Positions 52,661-62,394 are shown, numbered from the stretch's first letter. The stretch: 64,000 nt of DNA from Prolixibacter sp. NT017 (GCF_009617875.1 NZ_BLAV01000001.1:620001-684000); one strand, 5' to 3'. The notes: generated by a model from the letters alone, not told the origin. Translations and numbers: made by a program.

Positions 52661-53653
52661 TTATTCACTTTCAAAAGTGACTCCGTCCTTTTCTGTGTCG
52701 ATGAATTCATAGTGAAGCGTCCGATGTAATCCTTCGGCTAAAGTAAACGGAGCCTTGAAACCGGAACTGTGTGCTTTAGCAGCATCAAACTGGGTAGTGG
52801 CACAGAACTTTTTGACGCGAACGGAGCTGACCGCAAATTTTTTGCCTGTTACTTTGCTTAGTACATCGAAGCCGTAACCGCCTAACATTCCCAACCAATA
52901 GGGAAAATGTGTTGACGGGATATTTTTATTTAGGCTTTTCTCCACCTGTGCCACCAACTCATTCATATTGAAATCGGGTTTATCGATGTAATTGTAAACC
53001 AGATACCCCGGTTGTAGATTGTCTAACTGAAATTTGATGAACGCTGCAATATTCCCCACATAGGCCATGGACTTTTTATTGGTTCCTTTGCCCACCATGA
53101 GGAATTTACCGGAAGCGATTTGTTTGAGCAGGTTGAATACATTTCCCCTGTTGCGTTCTCCAAATATGACGGTCGGCCGAATAATGGTTAGCGAACGGTT
53201 TTCGGGATCTTTTTGATGCCATTTCCGTAAAACTTCTTCTGCCTGCCATTTGCTCTTGCCGTAGTGATTGAATGGATCGGCTGGGTGGTTTTCATCCGGA
53301 TTCTTTTTGTTCAATCCGTAAACGGCTACAGAACTCGTAAAGATGATGTTCTTTACACCATTCTTGTCCATTGCCTCCAAAACATTTCTGGCACCCTGCA
53401 CATTGACGTCGTAGTATAACGAAACCGGACTGACATCGTCACGGTGTTCAGCCGCCAACAGTACGACAGCTTCCTGGTTTTGCAGCGCATTGTCCAGTTC
53501 GGTTTGATTTCGAACATCCCCAATTGTGGTTGTTTCAGGATGGTAGATGCTTTGTTGTTTGTCGAAGTTCGAAGTACTAAACTCTTCTTTGGTTATATCG
53601 AGTACTCGGGTGCCGACAAAACCTGAAGCTCCGATAAGTAGAATCTTATTCAT
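52661..53653 (-). CDS. NAD-dependent epimerase/dehydratase (SDR)
   Basis: A 330-residue extended SDR: 'ILLIGASGFVGTRVL' (GxxGxxG), 'IIFTSSVAVYG' (Ser) and 'NHYGKSKWQAEEVL' (YxxxK). It resembles the 4-ketoreductase/epimerases that act on UDP-HexNAc sugars in O-antigen loci (WbpV/FnlA-like) more than RmlD, although a role as dTDP-sugar reductase cannot be excluded. It overlaps almost directly with the GT2 gene (1-bp gap), so the two are co-transcribed. Confidence 0.85.
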   Translation of the reverse strand: MNKILLIGASGFVGTRVLDITKEEFSTSNFDKQQSIYHPETTTIGDVRNQTELDNALQNQEAVVLLAAEHRDDVSPVSLYYDVNVQGARNVLEAMDKNGVKNIIFTSSVAVYGLNKKNPDENHPADPFNHYGKSKWQAEEVLRKWHQKDPENRSLTIIRPTVIFGERNRGNVFNLLKQIASGKFLMVGKGTNKKSMAYVGNIAAFIKFQLDNLQPGYLVYNYIDKPDFNMNELVAQVEKSLNKNIPSTHFPYWLGMLGGYGFDVLSKVTGKKFAVSSVRVKKFCATTQFDAAKAHSSGFKAPFTLAEGLHRTLHYEFIDTEKDGVTFESE

Positions 53654-53654
53654 A

Positions 53655-54404
53655 TTATTTGGTAATGAACTGTTTTAGCTTGGGTAATAAGCGAATAATA
53701 GGATAAAATGGAGAAACCGGAATATTATTTTTTCGAAAAGCTTTCATAATATTCTTATTGCCCTCAATAATTTTCTTCAAACTGCCCGTGCTCTCTCCTC
53801 CATAACGCATGTTCACAATGGTTTTATCAATATATTGATGCTTTATTTGGTATTTCTCCAAAAACCGAAGCATTAATTCAAAGTCTGCCGAAACGTTTAG
53901 TGAAGTATCAAAAGTTCCATATTTTTCATATATCTCTCTTCGTACAAAGAAAGTTGGATGGGGTGGATGCCAACCTTTGGAGAAGCTGCCAGAAACAAAA
54001 GGGGAACTTTTCCAGCGACGAATCACTTTTTGAGGCTCTTCCGCTTTCACGAAATCTAAATTTCCATAGACGCAATCACAACTAGTAGCTTCAAAAATAT
54101 TGACAATCTCTTCGATGATTGTATCAGAAGCATAGAAATCGTCTGAATTGAGAATACCAACTACGTCGCCGGATGCCAATTGAATCCCTTTGTTCATGGC
54201 ATCGTAAATACCGTTGTCTGGTTCTGATATAATTTTGGTTATCCTGTTTGGAGTGGTTTTTATGATTTCAAGTGTATTGTCTTTTGATTTGCCATCTATA
54301 ATAATATGTTCAATATCCGAATAAGTTTGATTTTTTATTGATTTTATACATTGGGCAACGAAAGTGGAGCTATTATATGTGGCTGTAATAACAGATAGGT
54401 TCAT
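53655..54404 (-). CDS. Family 2 glycosyltransferase
   Basis: A 249-residue GT-A fold enzyme. 'SVITATYNSSTFVAQCIKSI' opens the domain, 'SEPDNGIYDAMNKGIQLASGDVVGILNSDD' carries the nucleotide-sugar pocket and the DxD-like 'NSDD', and 'HPTFFVRREIYEKYGTFD' is typical of WcaA/colanic-acid type enzymes. It adds one sugar to the undecaprenyl-linked repeat unit on the cytoplasmic side. Donor and linkage unknown. Confidence 0.92.
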   Translation of the reverse strand: MNLSVITATYNSSTFVAQCIKSIKNQTYSDIEHIIIDGKSKDNTLEIIKTTPNRITKIISEPDNGIYDAMNKGIQLASGDVVGILNSDDFYASDTIIEEIVNIFEATSCDCVYGNLDFVKAEEPQKVIRRWKSSPFVSGSFSKGWHPPHPTFFVRREIYEKYGTFDTSLNVSADFELMLRFLEKYQIKHQYIDKTIVNMRYGGESTGSLKKIIEGNKNIMKAFRKNNIPVSPFYPIIRLLPKLKQFITK

Positions 54405-54427
54405 TGATATGAATTTTAAAATGTGAT

Positions 54428-55762
54428 TTAGGAAGCGAATTCTCTTGTAATAGTAAATTTATTTATCAATCTGGAAAAAATAAAGTATAACAAAGAGAAA
54501 CTACATAGATATGAAAATGAATTTATTAGATCGCCTCTTTGCATATAAAAAAGCAGACCGAATAATACGAAATAAAATATGTTGAATAAGTTGTTCTTTT
54601 TATAATTGTTAGTATAATATTTGTCAACGTAAGCTAGTGTGTATCCTATCGTACTCGCAAATATGATCAATCCTAGAAAACCAAAATTAATATAGGCTTC
54701 ACCAAAGAATGGCATTGATATGTTATTGAATTGCAAATTCAACAAATCGGCGATATAGAAACCACTGCCTATTGGTTTTGAAGGCCAGATCGAGCGAGGT
54801 ACCCAGAATAGCAACACTCCGGCAAGCTGATGACCAAAAGTTATAATATTATATTTTACGACATACATGAAATTTTGAAAAGCATCGAAATCACCACTAA
54901 GAAACATCGTATCAAAATTTGCGAATATGGAAATATTTTGATTTCCAGAGAAGTGTCTAAAATTATTAAGTAAAGGAAATATAAATAGCAAACCAAAAAG
55001 TAATAAAATTACAATTCTGTTTTTCCTTTGAAAAAAAGGGAAAAAAGTTAATACAATGGGCAGATATAAGCATGCAGCAGCAAATCTTGGCATGCCGGTT
55101 GGAGGTGCAGTAATAATTGCGATAAATCCTAGTACGAATAAAGAAATGTTGTGTTTCACTCCTCTTTGTTTGGCTAATAAAAACAGAAAGATTCCGATTG
55201 GTCGTATGAAAAACCTAATAATTAAAACGAGAGATGTACTCTCTATGTTTATTTTAGTAGCAAATACGCCACCTCTAAATAGTACAGAGAAATAATTAAA
55301 ATCATTCCATGCTAAAACAATGAAAAAAGAAATTAATGAGACAGATATAAGAATAAACTCATGTTTTGTACTAAGTTTTGAAAATTTATGTTCTGTACTT
55401 TGTTTGATTTTTATTATTTTATAAGATATTATATAGGATATATTAAAAATCACGATTATTAATATTATATATAATATTGCGATAGTATAGTCTGATAAGG
55501 TAAAAATATTTGTTCTTTTCCACATTATAGTTCCGTGGTGAAACTGTGCGATAGGAGCAATGCAAAAAAATATAAAGAAAAATAAATGAAAGATTTGAAA
55601 TAATGAGAAAGGTGTTTTTCTTAGATAAAATAGTGAGAAGCTAATTAGAATAGCTTCTAGTGAAAATAATATATCCACTTGGCTGCTTCCTGGGGTGCTC
55701 GTTATGTAAATAGTTGTTAAAGCAAAGGTAGATAATATGAAAAATAAGATGAAATTTTTCAT
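54428..55762 (-). CDS. wzy: Wzy-like O-antigen/repeat-unit polymerase
   Basis: A 444-residue very hydrophobic protein with about ten to eleven transmembrane helices and a periplasmic loop containing 'LLFWVPRSIWPSKPIGSGFYIADLL', similar to loops of oligosaccharide polymerases (the 'PRxxWPxKP' pattern is frequent in EpsG/Wzy-type proteins). It would polymerise repeat units in the periplasm. Strongly AT-rich. Its start overlaps the stop of the upstream gene by 4 bp. Confidence 0.82.
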   Translation of the reverse strand: MKNFILFFILSTFALTTIYITSTPGSSQVDILFSLEAILISFSLFYLRKTPFSLFQIFHLFFFIFFCIAPIAQFHHGTIMWKRTNIFTLSDYTIAILYIILIIVIFNISYIISYKIIKIKQSTEHKFSKLSTKHEFILISVSLISFFIVLAWNDFNYFSVLFRGGVFATKINIESTSLVLIIRFFIRPIGIFLFLLAKQRGVKHNISLFVLGFIAIITAPPTGMPRFAAACLYLPIVLTFFPFFQRKNRIVILLLFGLLFIFPLLNNFRHFSGNQNISIFANFDTMFLSGDFDAFQNFMYVVKYNIITFGHQLAGVLLFWVPRSIWPSKPIGSGFYIADLLNLQFNNISMPFFGEAYINFGFLGLIIFASTIGYTLAYVDKYYTNNYKKNNLFNIFYFVLFGLLFYMQRGDLINSFSYLCSFSLLYFIFSRLINKFTITREFAS

Positions 55763-56625
55763 AGAAATTGATTTGTTCTTTTGTATGCGTCTATATAGGA
55801 GCCTGATGTGTGATTTAAAATGAGTTGCTCATTTCTTTCAGAATATCTTTGTAACCTCATATGACTTTTAAAAACAGTTGCTTGAGAGGTGAGAAACTCA
55901 CTGAGCGTCCTATTTTCGCCTGTTTTGTCAGAGTCTTTGTAAAAATGTGACAGACCTACACTAATGCTGTTGTCATCATTAATTGATAAATATTTTAACC
56001 AAGATTGCTCGACACCAAATAAATGAATTACTTTAAACTCCATATTTAGAGCTAGAAAAATCGCAGCATTTATTACTGTTTGTGGCCTTGGCATTCCAAG
56101 ATTCCTTTTAAATAGCCAATTTTCCAGGAAACTATATCCTTGAACTGGTGTGGAATTGAACGGGACGATTTTAATATTTTTATTGTTGAGTTGTTGAGTA
56201 AACAATGATTTTTTGAATTTATACGGGACAAACAAATACATCTCCCATGAAATTTTTTTAAATCTTTCTATTAATTCTTCAACATTGTCTTTCAAAGCAG
56301 TTTTTAAAGGAGTAGAAAATATATTTGGATCTAATAAAACATAGAAGGAAGGTTTTATTTTTTCGAAATATTCTGTATTGCAAAAAAAGTTAACTGCAAA
56401 CACATGCTTCCCTGCTGCTGCTGCTGTATTTTTTTCTAAAAATGTGGTTAGCGATGGGCCATTACCCATCACAATACATTCATCCAGGATATCAAATTTA
56501 GTTTTACATTTTTTAAGACTCTTATTACACGAGAAGGAACTGAAAATTAGCACACTCAAAGTAGAAACTAAAGAGTTGAAGGAGTTCTTTGAAAAACTAT
56601 ACAATTTTATTAATATATTTTTCAT
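55759..56625 (-). CDS. Putative GT42-like nonulosonate (sialyl-type) transferase
   Basis: A 288-residue protein. 'CIVMGNGPSLTTFLEK' (G54-N-G-P-S-L) and 'VFAVNFFCNTEYFEKIKPSFYVLLDP' match the start of Campylobacter CstI/CstII sialyltransferases (GNGPSL and CNxFxFE), and 'TVINAAIFLALNMEFKVIHLFGVE' matches their 'AVAIALGYKEIYLSGID' block. DUF115/Maf-type motility-associated transferases share the fold. In a cluster that makes CMP-pseudaminic acid, this is a good candidate to attach that sugar. Identity rests on motif recall and not on a search. Confidence 0.68.
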   Translation of the reverse strand: MKNILIKLYSFSKNSFNSLVSTLSVLIFSSFSCNKSLKKCKTKFDILDECIVMGNGPSLTTFLEKNTAAAAGKHVFAVNFFCNTEYFEKIKPSFYVLLDPNIFSTPLKTALKDNVEELIERFKKISWEMYLFVPYKFKKSLFTQQLNNKNIKIVPFNSTPVQGYSFLENWLFKRNLGMPRPQTVINAAIFLALNMEFKVIHLFGVEQSWLKYLSINDDNSISVGLSHFYKDSDKTGENRTLSEFLTSQATVFKSHMRLQRYSERNEQLILNHTSGSYIDAYKRTNQFL

Positions 56626-56694
56626 ATAGATTCGTCTGGTATATTAGTGCTCTATATTAAAGAAAGAGACTGATTTAATTTTTAGTAATACTAT

Positions 56695-57924
56695 TTATTT
56701 CTCGTTGTTACCATATTTCCACATTTCATCAATTTTATGATAGCTTGACAAGTAGACTAATAGTCTAGAAAGATTCATGAAGTTATTCGGGCCAATAATC
56801 CTTAATGTAAACTTCATTAAGACATATACTATTTTGAATTTCCAAGTATTTTCGCCAACGTTTTTATATCCATTTGCCGAATATCGTTTGTTATTTTTTT
56901 GAAATAAATGGTTTTTCTTAGCGAATGTTGCAATAATATCTTTACTGTCAAAAGGATCGTGATTTTCCGGGAGTTTGTTCATCATCGAAGCATAAGCCCG
57001 TCTTAAAGCTGGAGAGATATATCTGCCATCAGACATATAATCAAAAGAGTACGTTGTGTCACTAGATATATTATTATGCTTTCTTAATTCATTAGAATAC
57101 AAGACAGATATTTCTGAAATTAGCTCAGGCGCGTTTTCTCCTAAATTAAAATTTTTAGCAGTTAGTTTCTCAGGAAATTCCGAGGAGAATGAGCTAAAAT
57201 GGAAGAATGATAAAGGATATTCCTTGTTAACGATGTATTTTCCTTCTGAATTTTTAGTGATTGTTCGTTCATCAATATTCCAAAATGCCACGTTATAGCC
57301 GGGATCATATGTAATGTGAATCTGCGGGAAAAAATTTGGTGCAATACTGACCCATTTTTGGTCAGTGAAAATTCCAAATTGTGTATCATCAAATCCATCT
57401 GTTAAACATCGTTCTGACCACCAGGTCAGAAATTCCTTACTATAGTCAGAATTATTTACCGCAAAGAATCCTAAGTTGAAAGAACCAAACCTCATTAGTC
57501 TTGCATCGTCAATCAAACCATTTATCTTAGGATGGAAATAATGAGGTGTTATTACTATGGGATTCTGGTCTAGGTTGTCAAATATGCTATTTAAAGAATT
57601 GAAAACCATTACGTCTGGGTCAAAGAAAATCACTTTGTTATTTTTCTCAAGAAGCTTTAAGGCTATATACGGTTTTAAAGCAGTTGTTAATTCAATTACT
57701 GTATATTTAAAAGCCAATTTTTTGAGATTAGGAATTTCCAGCTCTTCTATCCACGTGATTTGACAGTATCTTGAATTAACATTAACTTCTCTTTTTATGT
57801 CAAAAACGAAAATGTCCAATTTAATTCCGGTGTTCTTAAAAACTGATTTCGCTAATACTGAAACTTTATTCAAATATGCGACATTACATACGGTAAAAAT
57901 GGAAATATTGTTATTCATAAACAT
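56695..57924 (-). CDS. GT8-like glycosyltransferase
   Basis: A 409-residue protein whose first 250 residues form a GT-A domain: 'ISIFTVCNVAYLNKVSVLAKSV' at the start, 'VIFFDPDVMVFNSL' with D-x-D, and 'FGSFNLGFFAVNNSDYSKEFLTWW' typical of GT8-type (glycogenin/LgtC) transferases. The remainder is helical. It is expected to add a hexose or HexNAc to the repeat unit. AT-rich; 16 bp after the flippase gene. Confidence 0.78.
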   Translation of the reverse strand: MFMNNNISIFTVCNVAYLNKVSVLAKSVFKNTGIKLDIFVFDIKREVNVNSRYCQITWIEELEIPNLKKLAFKYTVIELTTALKPYIALKLLEKNNKVIFFDPDVMVFNSLNSIFDNLDQNPIVITPHYFHPKINGLIDDARLMRFGSFNLGFFAVNNSDYSKEFLTWWSERCLTDGFDDTQFGIFTDQKWVSIAPNFFPQIHITYDPGYNVAFWNIDERTITKNSEGKYIVNKEYPLSFFHFSSFSSEFPEKLTAKNFNLGENAPELISEISVLYSNELRKHNNISSDTTYSFDYMSDGRYISPALRRAYASMMNKLPENHDPFDSKDIIATFAKKNHLFQKNNKRYSANGYKNVGENTWKFKIVYVLMKFTLRIIGPNNFMNLSRLLVYLSSYHKIDEMWKYGNNEK

Positions 57925-57939
57925 TGAAATTTTCCTGGG

Positions 57940-59214
57940 TTATTGATGAATTTTAATAGCGTGATGATTAAGAAGTACATAATTAAAAACCATGGATTGC
58001 AATATGTAGCCAATACTTAGGCTAGTAATACATCCAAAAAAACCGAAATATTTTGTGAAAATTATTGCCATCGTAATATTTATTACTGATGTGAAGATAG
58101 TTATTGTAGAGGTCCTCATGGTTTTTCCTTCAATTATTAATATATTACTACCTATCGCTTTAAAAGCGTACAGAAATACACCGATACAATAGATTGTAAG
58201 TAGGATTATGCTATAATCACTGTTTGAATTAAGTGAAATAGTTTTATATGCAAAACCTACGATAAAAACAATTATTATTAAGGGTAGTGAATTTTGAAAT
58301 ATATATTTAAGAAAATCTATTATTGCTTGTTTCGGTCTATCGGGAAAGTTTCTGTAAAAAGTAGGGATATAACCATTATTTAGTGCATTAATTGTAATGG
58401 AAGCAATGCTTGATAATTGGTTGAAAATATTTAAAATTCCCAACTGACTAAGTGTTAGGAAAGGAGATATAAATACATTGAATCCATAACTATAACCGAA
58501 ACTGCCAAATGTATTAACTGAAAGCGGTAATGTAAATTTTATTATTTTAAATATATTCTTTTTGCTGCTAAGTCTATGAAAAATATCTCTTCTCTCGGAA
58601 ATGAGAATGAAGGAAATTAATGTAAAACTCTGGAGTAAGAAGAGGTAAGGTAAAACATTAATAAAAGTCGAGTTTGAAAAAAGTAATGCTACTAAAATAA
58701 TCGGTATGAATTGAATTATCTTGTTGGAAATAAATAAAACACCATACTTCTTAATGCTTTCGGTAGCAATATGATATGATAATACTATTCTTTGTATTGA
58801 AATTAGCGAACTAGCGAAAACTACCAGAACTAGCGCTTTGAAAGAGGTGTGGAGTATATTGTTACTTGTCAGGTAGTACGAAATAATAATTAAGATGACT
58901 AATGGTATGAACGTAACAATTGCCCAGCTTATAAGACTGTCTAGTAGTGTATTTTCATTTTCATTCTTTCTAACTGTAAATTTAATTATACTAACATTTA
59001 AGCCAAAAGTAAAAAATGCAGCACCTAAGTTGTAAATAGAAAATAATAATGCAAAATACCCGTAATTGTCCGTAGACAACAAAAAAGGTAATATCAAATT
59101 TAACAGAAAAGTAAAAATGTTACCTATAATATTATAAATGAGAAATTCTAATCCTAGTTTACGGCTGTTTGAAATTTGATTTAATTTATTTTTTAAAGTA
59201 GTTAGTGGTTTCAT
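57940..59214 (-). CDS. wzx: Wzx-like oligosaccharide flippase
   Basis: A 424-residue MATE/MOP-superfamily membrane protein with about twelve helices; N-terminal 'GLEFLIYNIIGNIFTFLLNLILP' and 'NLGAAFFTFGLNVSIIKFTVR' are typical of Wzx. It flips undecaprenyl-linked repeat units to the periplasm for Wzy. Basic N-terminus (KTTLKNKLNQ), AT-rich DNA. Upstream spacer of 275 bp to pseI may hold a promoter, but none is clear. Confidence 0.88.
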   Translation of the reverse strand: MKPLTTLKNKLNQISNSRKLGLEFLIYNIIGNIFTFLLNLILPFLLSTDNYGYFALLFSIYNLGAAFFTFGLNVSIIKFTVRKNENENTLLDSLISWAIVTFIPLVILIIISYYLTSNNILHTSFKALVLVVFASSLISIQRIVLSYHIATESIKKYGVLFISNKIIQFIPIILVALLFSNSTFINVLPYLFLLQSFTLISFILISERRDIFHRLSSKKNIFKIIKFTLPLSVNTFGSFGYSYGFNVFISPFLTLSQLGILNIFNQLSSIASITINALNNGYIPTFYRNFPDRPKQAIIDFLKYIFQNSLPLIIIVFIVGFAYKTISLNSNSDYSIILLTIYCIGVFLYAFKAIGSNILIIEGKTMRTSTITIFTSVINITMAIIFTKYFGFFGCITSLSIGYILQSMVFNYVLLNHHAIKIHQ

Positions 59215-59489
59215 CTATAATTTCTGGATTATATTTAATTATAGCGCAATCTCAGTTTTATGCATCGAATCTCCTGCATATTGTCACAATATAAGCTACA
59301 AAAACACAATTTTGAATCGATTATTTATGGTGCTGCATTCTGACTGAAGAAATTGGTAATATTTTTTCTGGAATTTTAGGAGGATTCTATATGTTACCAT
59401 TCGTATAGTAATTATTTCTGATGAGTAACTGGATTTTTCATATTCCGTTGATTGAGAGACGTATTTGAATAGCTCCTTAAGGACATTTA

Positions 59490-60530
59490 TTAATTATTTA
59501 CATGCCTTAAACTTAACGGTGTTCCCTTTTCAAGTTCTTTCGTAGCTGTTTTACCAATAACATCTTTCAAATATTTTGGGTGCAAACCATACCCAGGGCG
59601 AATGGAACGCACGTTCTCTTCAGTAAAAATATCACCCGCCTTCATGTCTTTTGCCACAAAAAGAGAACGAGCGAATTTCCTACTTGCCTTAACTTTCTCT
59701 GTAAGTGAGTAGGAAACTTTCCCAACTGCTTTCTCTGCTTGACGAACTGCTGTAACCATCTCGGTGAATTCTTTTTCATCGAGCGAAAAGGAGGCATCTG
59801 GACCACCAATCGATTTATCCAAAATGAAATGTTTTTCAATGACACGTGCACCGAGTGTTGTGGCAACTACCGGAGCCACAATGCCCAAGGTGTGATCGGA
59901 TAAACCGACCTCCACTCCAAAGCGTTGTTTAAGGTCGGGGATTGTATTGAGGTTGGCTTCTTCTATTGGGGCTGGGTAAGAAGAGGTACATTTTAGTAGG
60001 GTAATGTCATTATTTCCAACACCGCGACAGGTTTTCACAGCCAGTTCAATGTCTTCGATCTCGGCAATTCCTGTTGACATAATAATGGGTCTACCTTTAG
60101 ATGCAGTGTATTCAATTAGGGGAATATCCTGAATCTCGAATGAAGCAATTTTGTACGCTGGTGGATTGAACTGCTCCAAAAAATCGACTGAAGTTTTATC
60201 AAATGGTGTCGAGAAACAGATTAGTCCTTCCTTTTTGGCTTCATTAAACAGATTCTCATGCCACTCCCAGGGAGTGTATGCTTCACCATACAATTCATAA
60301 AGTGTTTTCCCTTTCCACAATCCTTCCTGGATGGTAAAGTACTCGTTTTTACAATCAATTGTTAACGTGTCTGCTGTATAAGTCTGTAACTTAATAGCAT
60401 CTGCACCAGCCCTTTTGGCAGCTCTAATTGTCTCTAATGCAATCTCCTTATTGTGTCCATGATTTGCAGATAATTCAGCAATAATCAGGGTATTTTTGCC
60501 TTTTTCAAAATCGAAACTTCCTATTTTCAT
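59490..60530 (-). CDS. pseI: Pseudaminic acid synthase
   Basis: A 346-residue NeuB-family TIM barrel plus C-terminal antifreeze-like SAF domain (about 285-346). 'IAELSANHGHN' is diagnostic for PseI rather than NeuB ('IAEIGxNH') or LegI. 'KLQTYTADTLT', 'TPFDKTSVDFLE' and 'VGLSDHTLG' are also present. It condenses 6-deoxy-2,4-diamino-altrose with phosphoenolpyruvate to give pseudaminic acid. Two base pairs separate its start from the formyltransferase gene's end. Confidence 0.93.
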   Translation of the reverse strand: MKIGSFDFEKGKNTLIIAELSANHGHNKEIALETIRAAKRAGADAIKLQTYTADTLTIDCKNEYFTIQEGLWKGKTLYELYGEAYTPWEWHENLFNEAKKEGLICFSTPFDKTSVDFLEQFNPPAYKIASFEIQDIPLIEYTASKGRPIIMSTGIAEIEDIELAVKTCRGVGNNDITLLKCTSSYPAPIEEANLNTIPDLKQRFGVEVGLSDHTLGIVAPVVATTLGARVIEKHFILDKSIGGPDASFSLDEKEFTEMVTAVRQAEKAVGKVSYSLTEKVKASRKFARSLFVAKDMKAGDIFTEENVRSIRPGYGLHPKYLKDVIGKTATKELEKGTPLSLRHVNN

Positions 60531-60532
60531 AG

Positions 60533-61405
60533 CTAGATGAGTTGATCGTTTTCATTAAAACTAATAGTGTTTTGATCTCGTATTTGAAGGAGTTTAACCA
60601 CTCCATTAGGAGTTTTTACCAGTATTTCAGGTTCTGTTTGAATGATCAAGCCATTTGGCATTTCATTATCGTATCCAAAGTCAGTAAAGCATATTTTGTC
60701 AATTATTACTTTTTTCCCGTTTAGGTAAGAGAATGCTCCCGGATATGGCATTGCCTGAGCTCTAACCCAATTGTAAATTCTCTCTTTCTGCCAGTCCCAG
60801 TTGATATGACCATCTTCCGGCGTCCTTTTGCCAAAATATGTGGCTTCTTTGTTGTTCTGTTTCTGAGTGACTAATTTATTATTAGCTATCATATCGAGAA
60901 TTTTCTCGACCATCAATGGATACTTCTCTTTGTAAATGTGTAAGATGTCATTTCCCGTGGCGCTTGGATTGATTTCAAATCTTTCCTGCAAAACGATGTC
61001 TCCCGTATCACATCCCTTCTCCATCAAATGGGCTGTAATTCCTGTTTCTTTTTCGCCGTTGATAATCGCCCAAACATGTGGCGTTCTCCCCCTGTATTTA
61101 GGCAGTAAGGAACCGTGGAAGTTGATAGCGTGAGTTTCGGGAAAGTCCAAAACATCATCATTAACAATAAATAGATAGTTAATCGAAAAAATGATATCTG
61201 TATTGAACTTTTTTAAAAAAGAGGTTGAGTCTTTCTTTCTGGGATTACCAATAAAGACTGGGATTTTATTAATTTCTGCATATTGGATAATACCTGTAGA
61301 GTTTTTATCAGTAAAAATGAATTGGGGCTTAATAATGTTATCAATATGCTTTAAACAATGCAAACCCAATTCGCCAGAAACCAGAAAGCCGATTTTGTTT
61401 GTCAT
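60533..61405 (-). CDS. Formyltransferase-family protein in the Pse operon
   Basis: A 290-residue protein with the methionyl-tRNA/sugar formyltransferase catalytic core: 'AINFHGSLLPKYRGRTPHVWAIINGEKETGITAHLMEKGCDTGDIV' contains the Asn-His...Asp triad (N-F-H-G and D-T-G-D). A small C-terminal domain follows. It is not Fmt, being in a sugar operon (4-bp overlap with pseG, 2-bp gap to pseI). The usual PseH acetyltransferase gene is missing, so this protein probably N-formylates the C4 amino group of the altrosamine intermediate with formyl-tetrahydrofolate. That would give a 7-N-formyl pseudaminic acid. Confidence 0.8.
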   Translation of the reverse strand: MTNKIGFLVSGELGLHCLKHIDNIIKPQFIFTDKNSTGIIQYAEINKIPVFIGNPRKKDSTSFLKKFNTDIIFSINYLFIVNDDVLDFPETHAINFHGSLLPKYRGRTPHVWAIINGEKETGITAHLMEKGCDTGDIVLQERFEINPSATGNDILHIYKEKYPLMVEKILDMIANNKLVTQKQNNKEATYFGKRTPEDGHINWDWQKERIYNWVRAQAMPYPGAFSYLNGKKVIIDKICFTDFGYDNEMPNGLIIQTEPEILVKTPNGVVKLLQIRDQNTISFNENDQLI

Positions 61406-62394
61406 AGTGAATGAAATACTTTGAGAAATCTTTCTTTTGATTTTTTATCGAGTTTTGTTCTTTGGTTTATTTTGATTGTGTCTACAGTATTTATTTCAGA
61501 CAGTTTCCTCTGGGCAGTAAGTAGTTTTTTTTCATTTATATCAAGATAATTTCCAATGCAGACAGCCAGGTTACTCGTTTTTATTCCATTATAAATTTCG
61601 GACTGGTTATTGATAAAGTATCCACAAATGAAAGGCAATCTGGCAGCGCATGCCTCAATTGCTACTGTACTTGCAGGAAGGATTCCAAATTGTGATTGGA
61701 GCATTAATCTGAAAACCTGTGCTGAAGTGATGCTCTTAAATAAAGCAACATTACAAAATTTACTTAGAGAAGAATTCTCTTTGTATCCAGAACCGACGAC
61801 GACGGCAATTGGTAATTTAGTCTCCTTAAGTTCGAGGATATTTAAGATATGATGAGTAAGGTTATGCGGATCTGCTCCTCCCATCATAAGAAAGTATGAA
61901 TACTTTTTGTTGTCTAAATTGATGTCCTCTTCCAAATATTCCTTTCTCAATAAAGCGTAGTTGTAACCTAACAAAAGTTGAGAATAGGGTTCTACCGAAT
62001 AATCTTCAGAACTAATACCTTCTGCGTGGTTAATGATTATATCTGCAACAAAATGTTCATCATGAAGATCATCAATACAGACTAAACGACATCCTTTATT
62101 CTTGATTTCATGTTGATATTGAGTTGTGAAATAATAGTTGTCAAGTACTACAATTTCATCTCCATTTAAAAGGTCAAGGAATTTTGTGAAATGCGTTTTA
62201 TCTGTAGGTAAATCGATTCTTTTGTGGCAAACCTTTTCAATTTCGTCTATTTGATATTGTGATGGAGTTTTTGTTGCAAAAATACAATGGAAATCCTGGT
62301 TAAGCATTTCTGCAAGAGCCAAAGTACGAATGAAATGCCCCATCCCTATCGATTCGTTTCCATCGGCTCTGAAAATGATTGTGCGCTTACCCAT
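61402..62394 (-). CDS. pseG: UDP-diacylamido-trideoxy-altrose hydrolase
   Basis: A 330-residue GT-B-like hydrolase. 'IIFRADGNESIGMGHFIRTLALAE' is the PseG N-terminal signature with the catalytic His in 'GMGH'; 'VVLDNYYFTTQYQ' and 'YFLMMGGADPHNL' are also typical. It removes UDP from the altrose intermediate before condensation by PseI. Overlaps pseF by 8 bp and the formyltransferase by 4 bp. Confidence 0.92.
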   Translation of the reverse strand: MGKRTIIFRADGNESIGMGHFIRTLALAEMLNQDFHCIFATKTPSQYQIDEIEKVCHKRIDLPTDKTHFTKFLDLLNGDEIVVLDNYYFTTQYQHEIKNKGCRLVCIDDLHDEHFVADIIINHAEGISSEDYSVEPYSQLLLGYNYALLRKEYLEEDINLDNKKYSYFLMMGGADPHNLTHHILNILELKETKLPIAVVVGSGYKENSSLSKFCNVALFKSITSAQVFRLMLQSQFGILPASTVAIEACAARLPFICGYFINNQSEIYNGIKTSNLAVCIGNYLDINEKKLLTAQRKLSEINTVDTIKINQRTKLDKKSKERFLKVFHSL

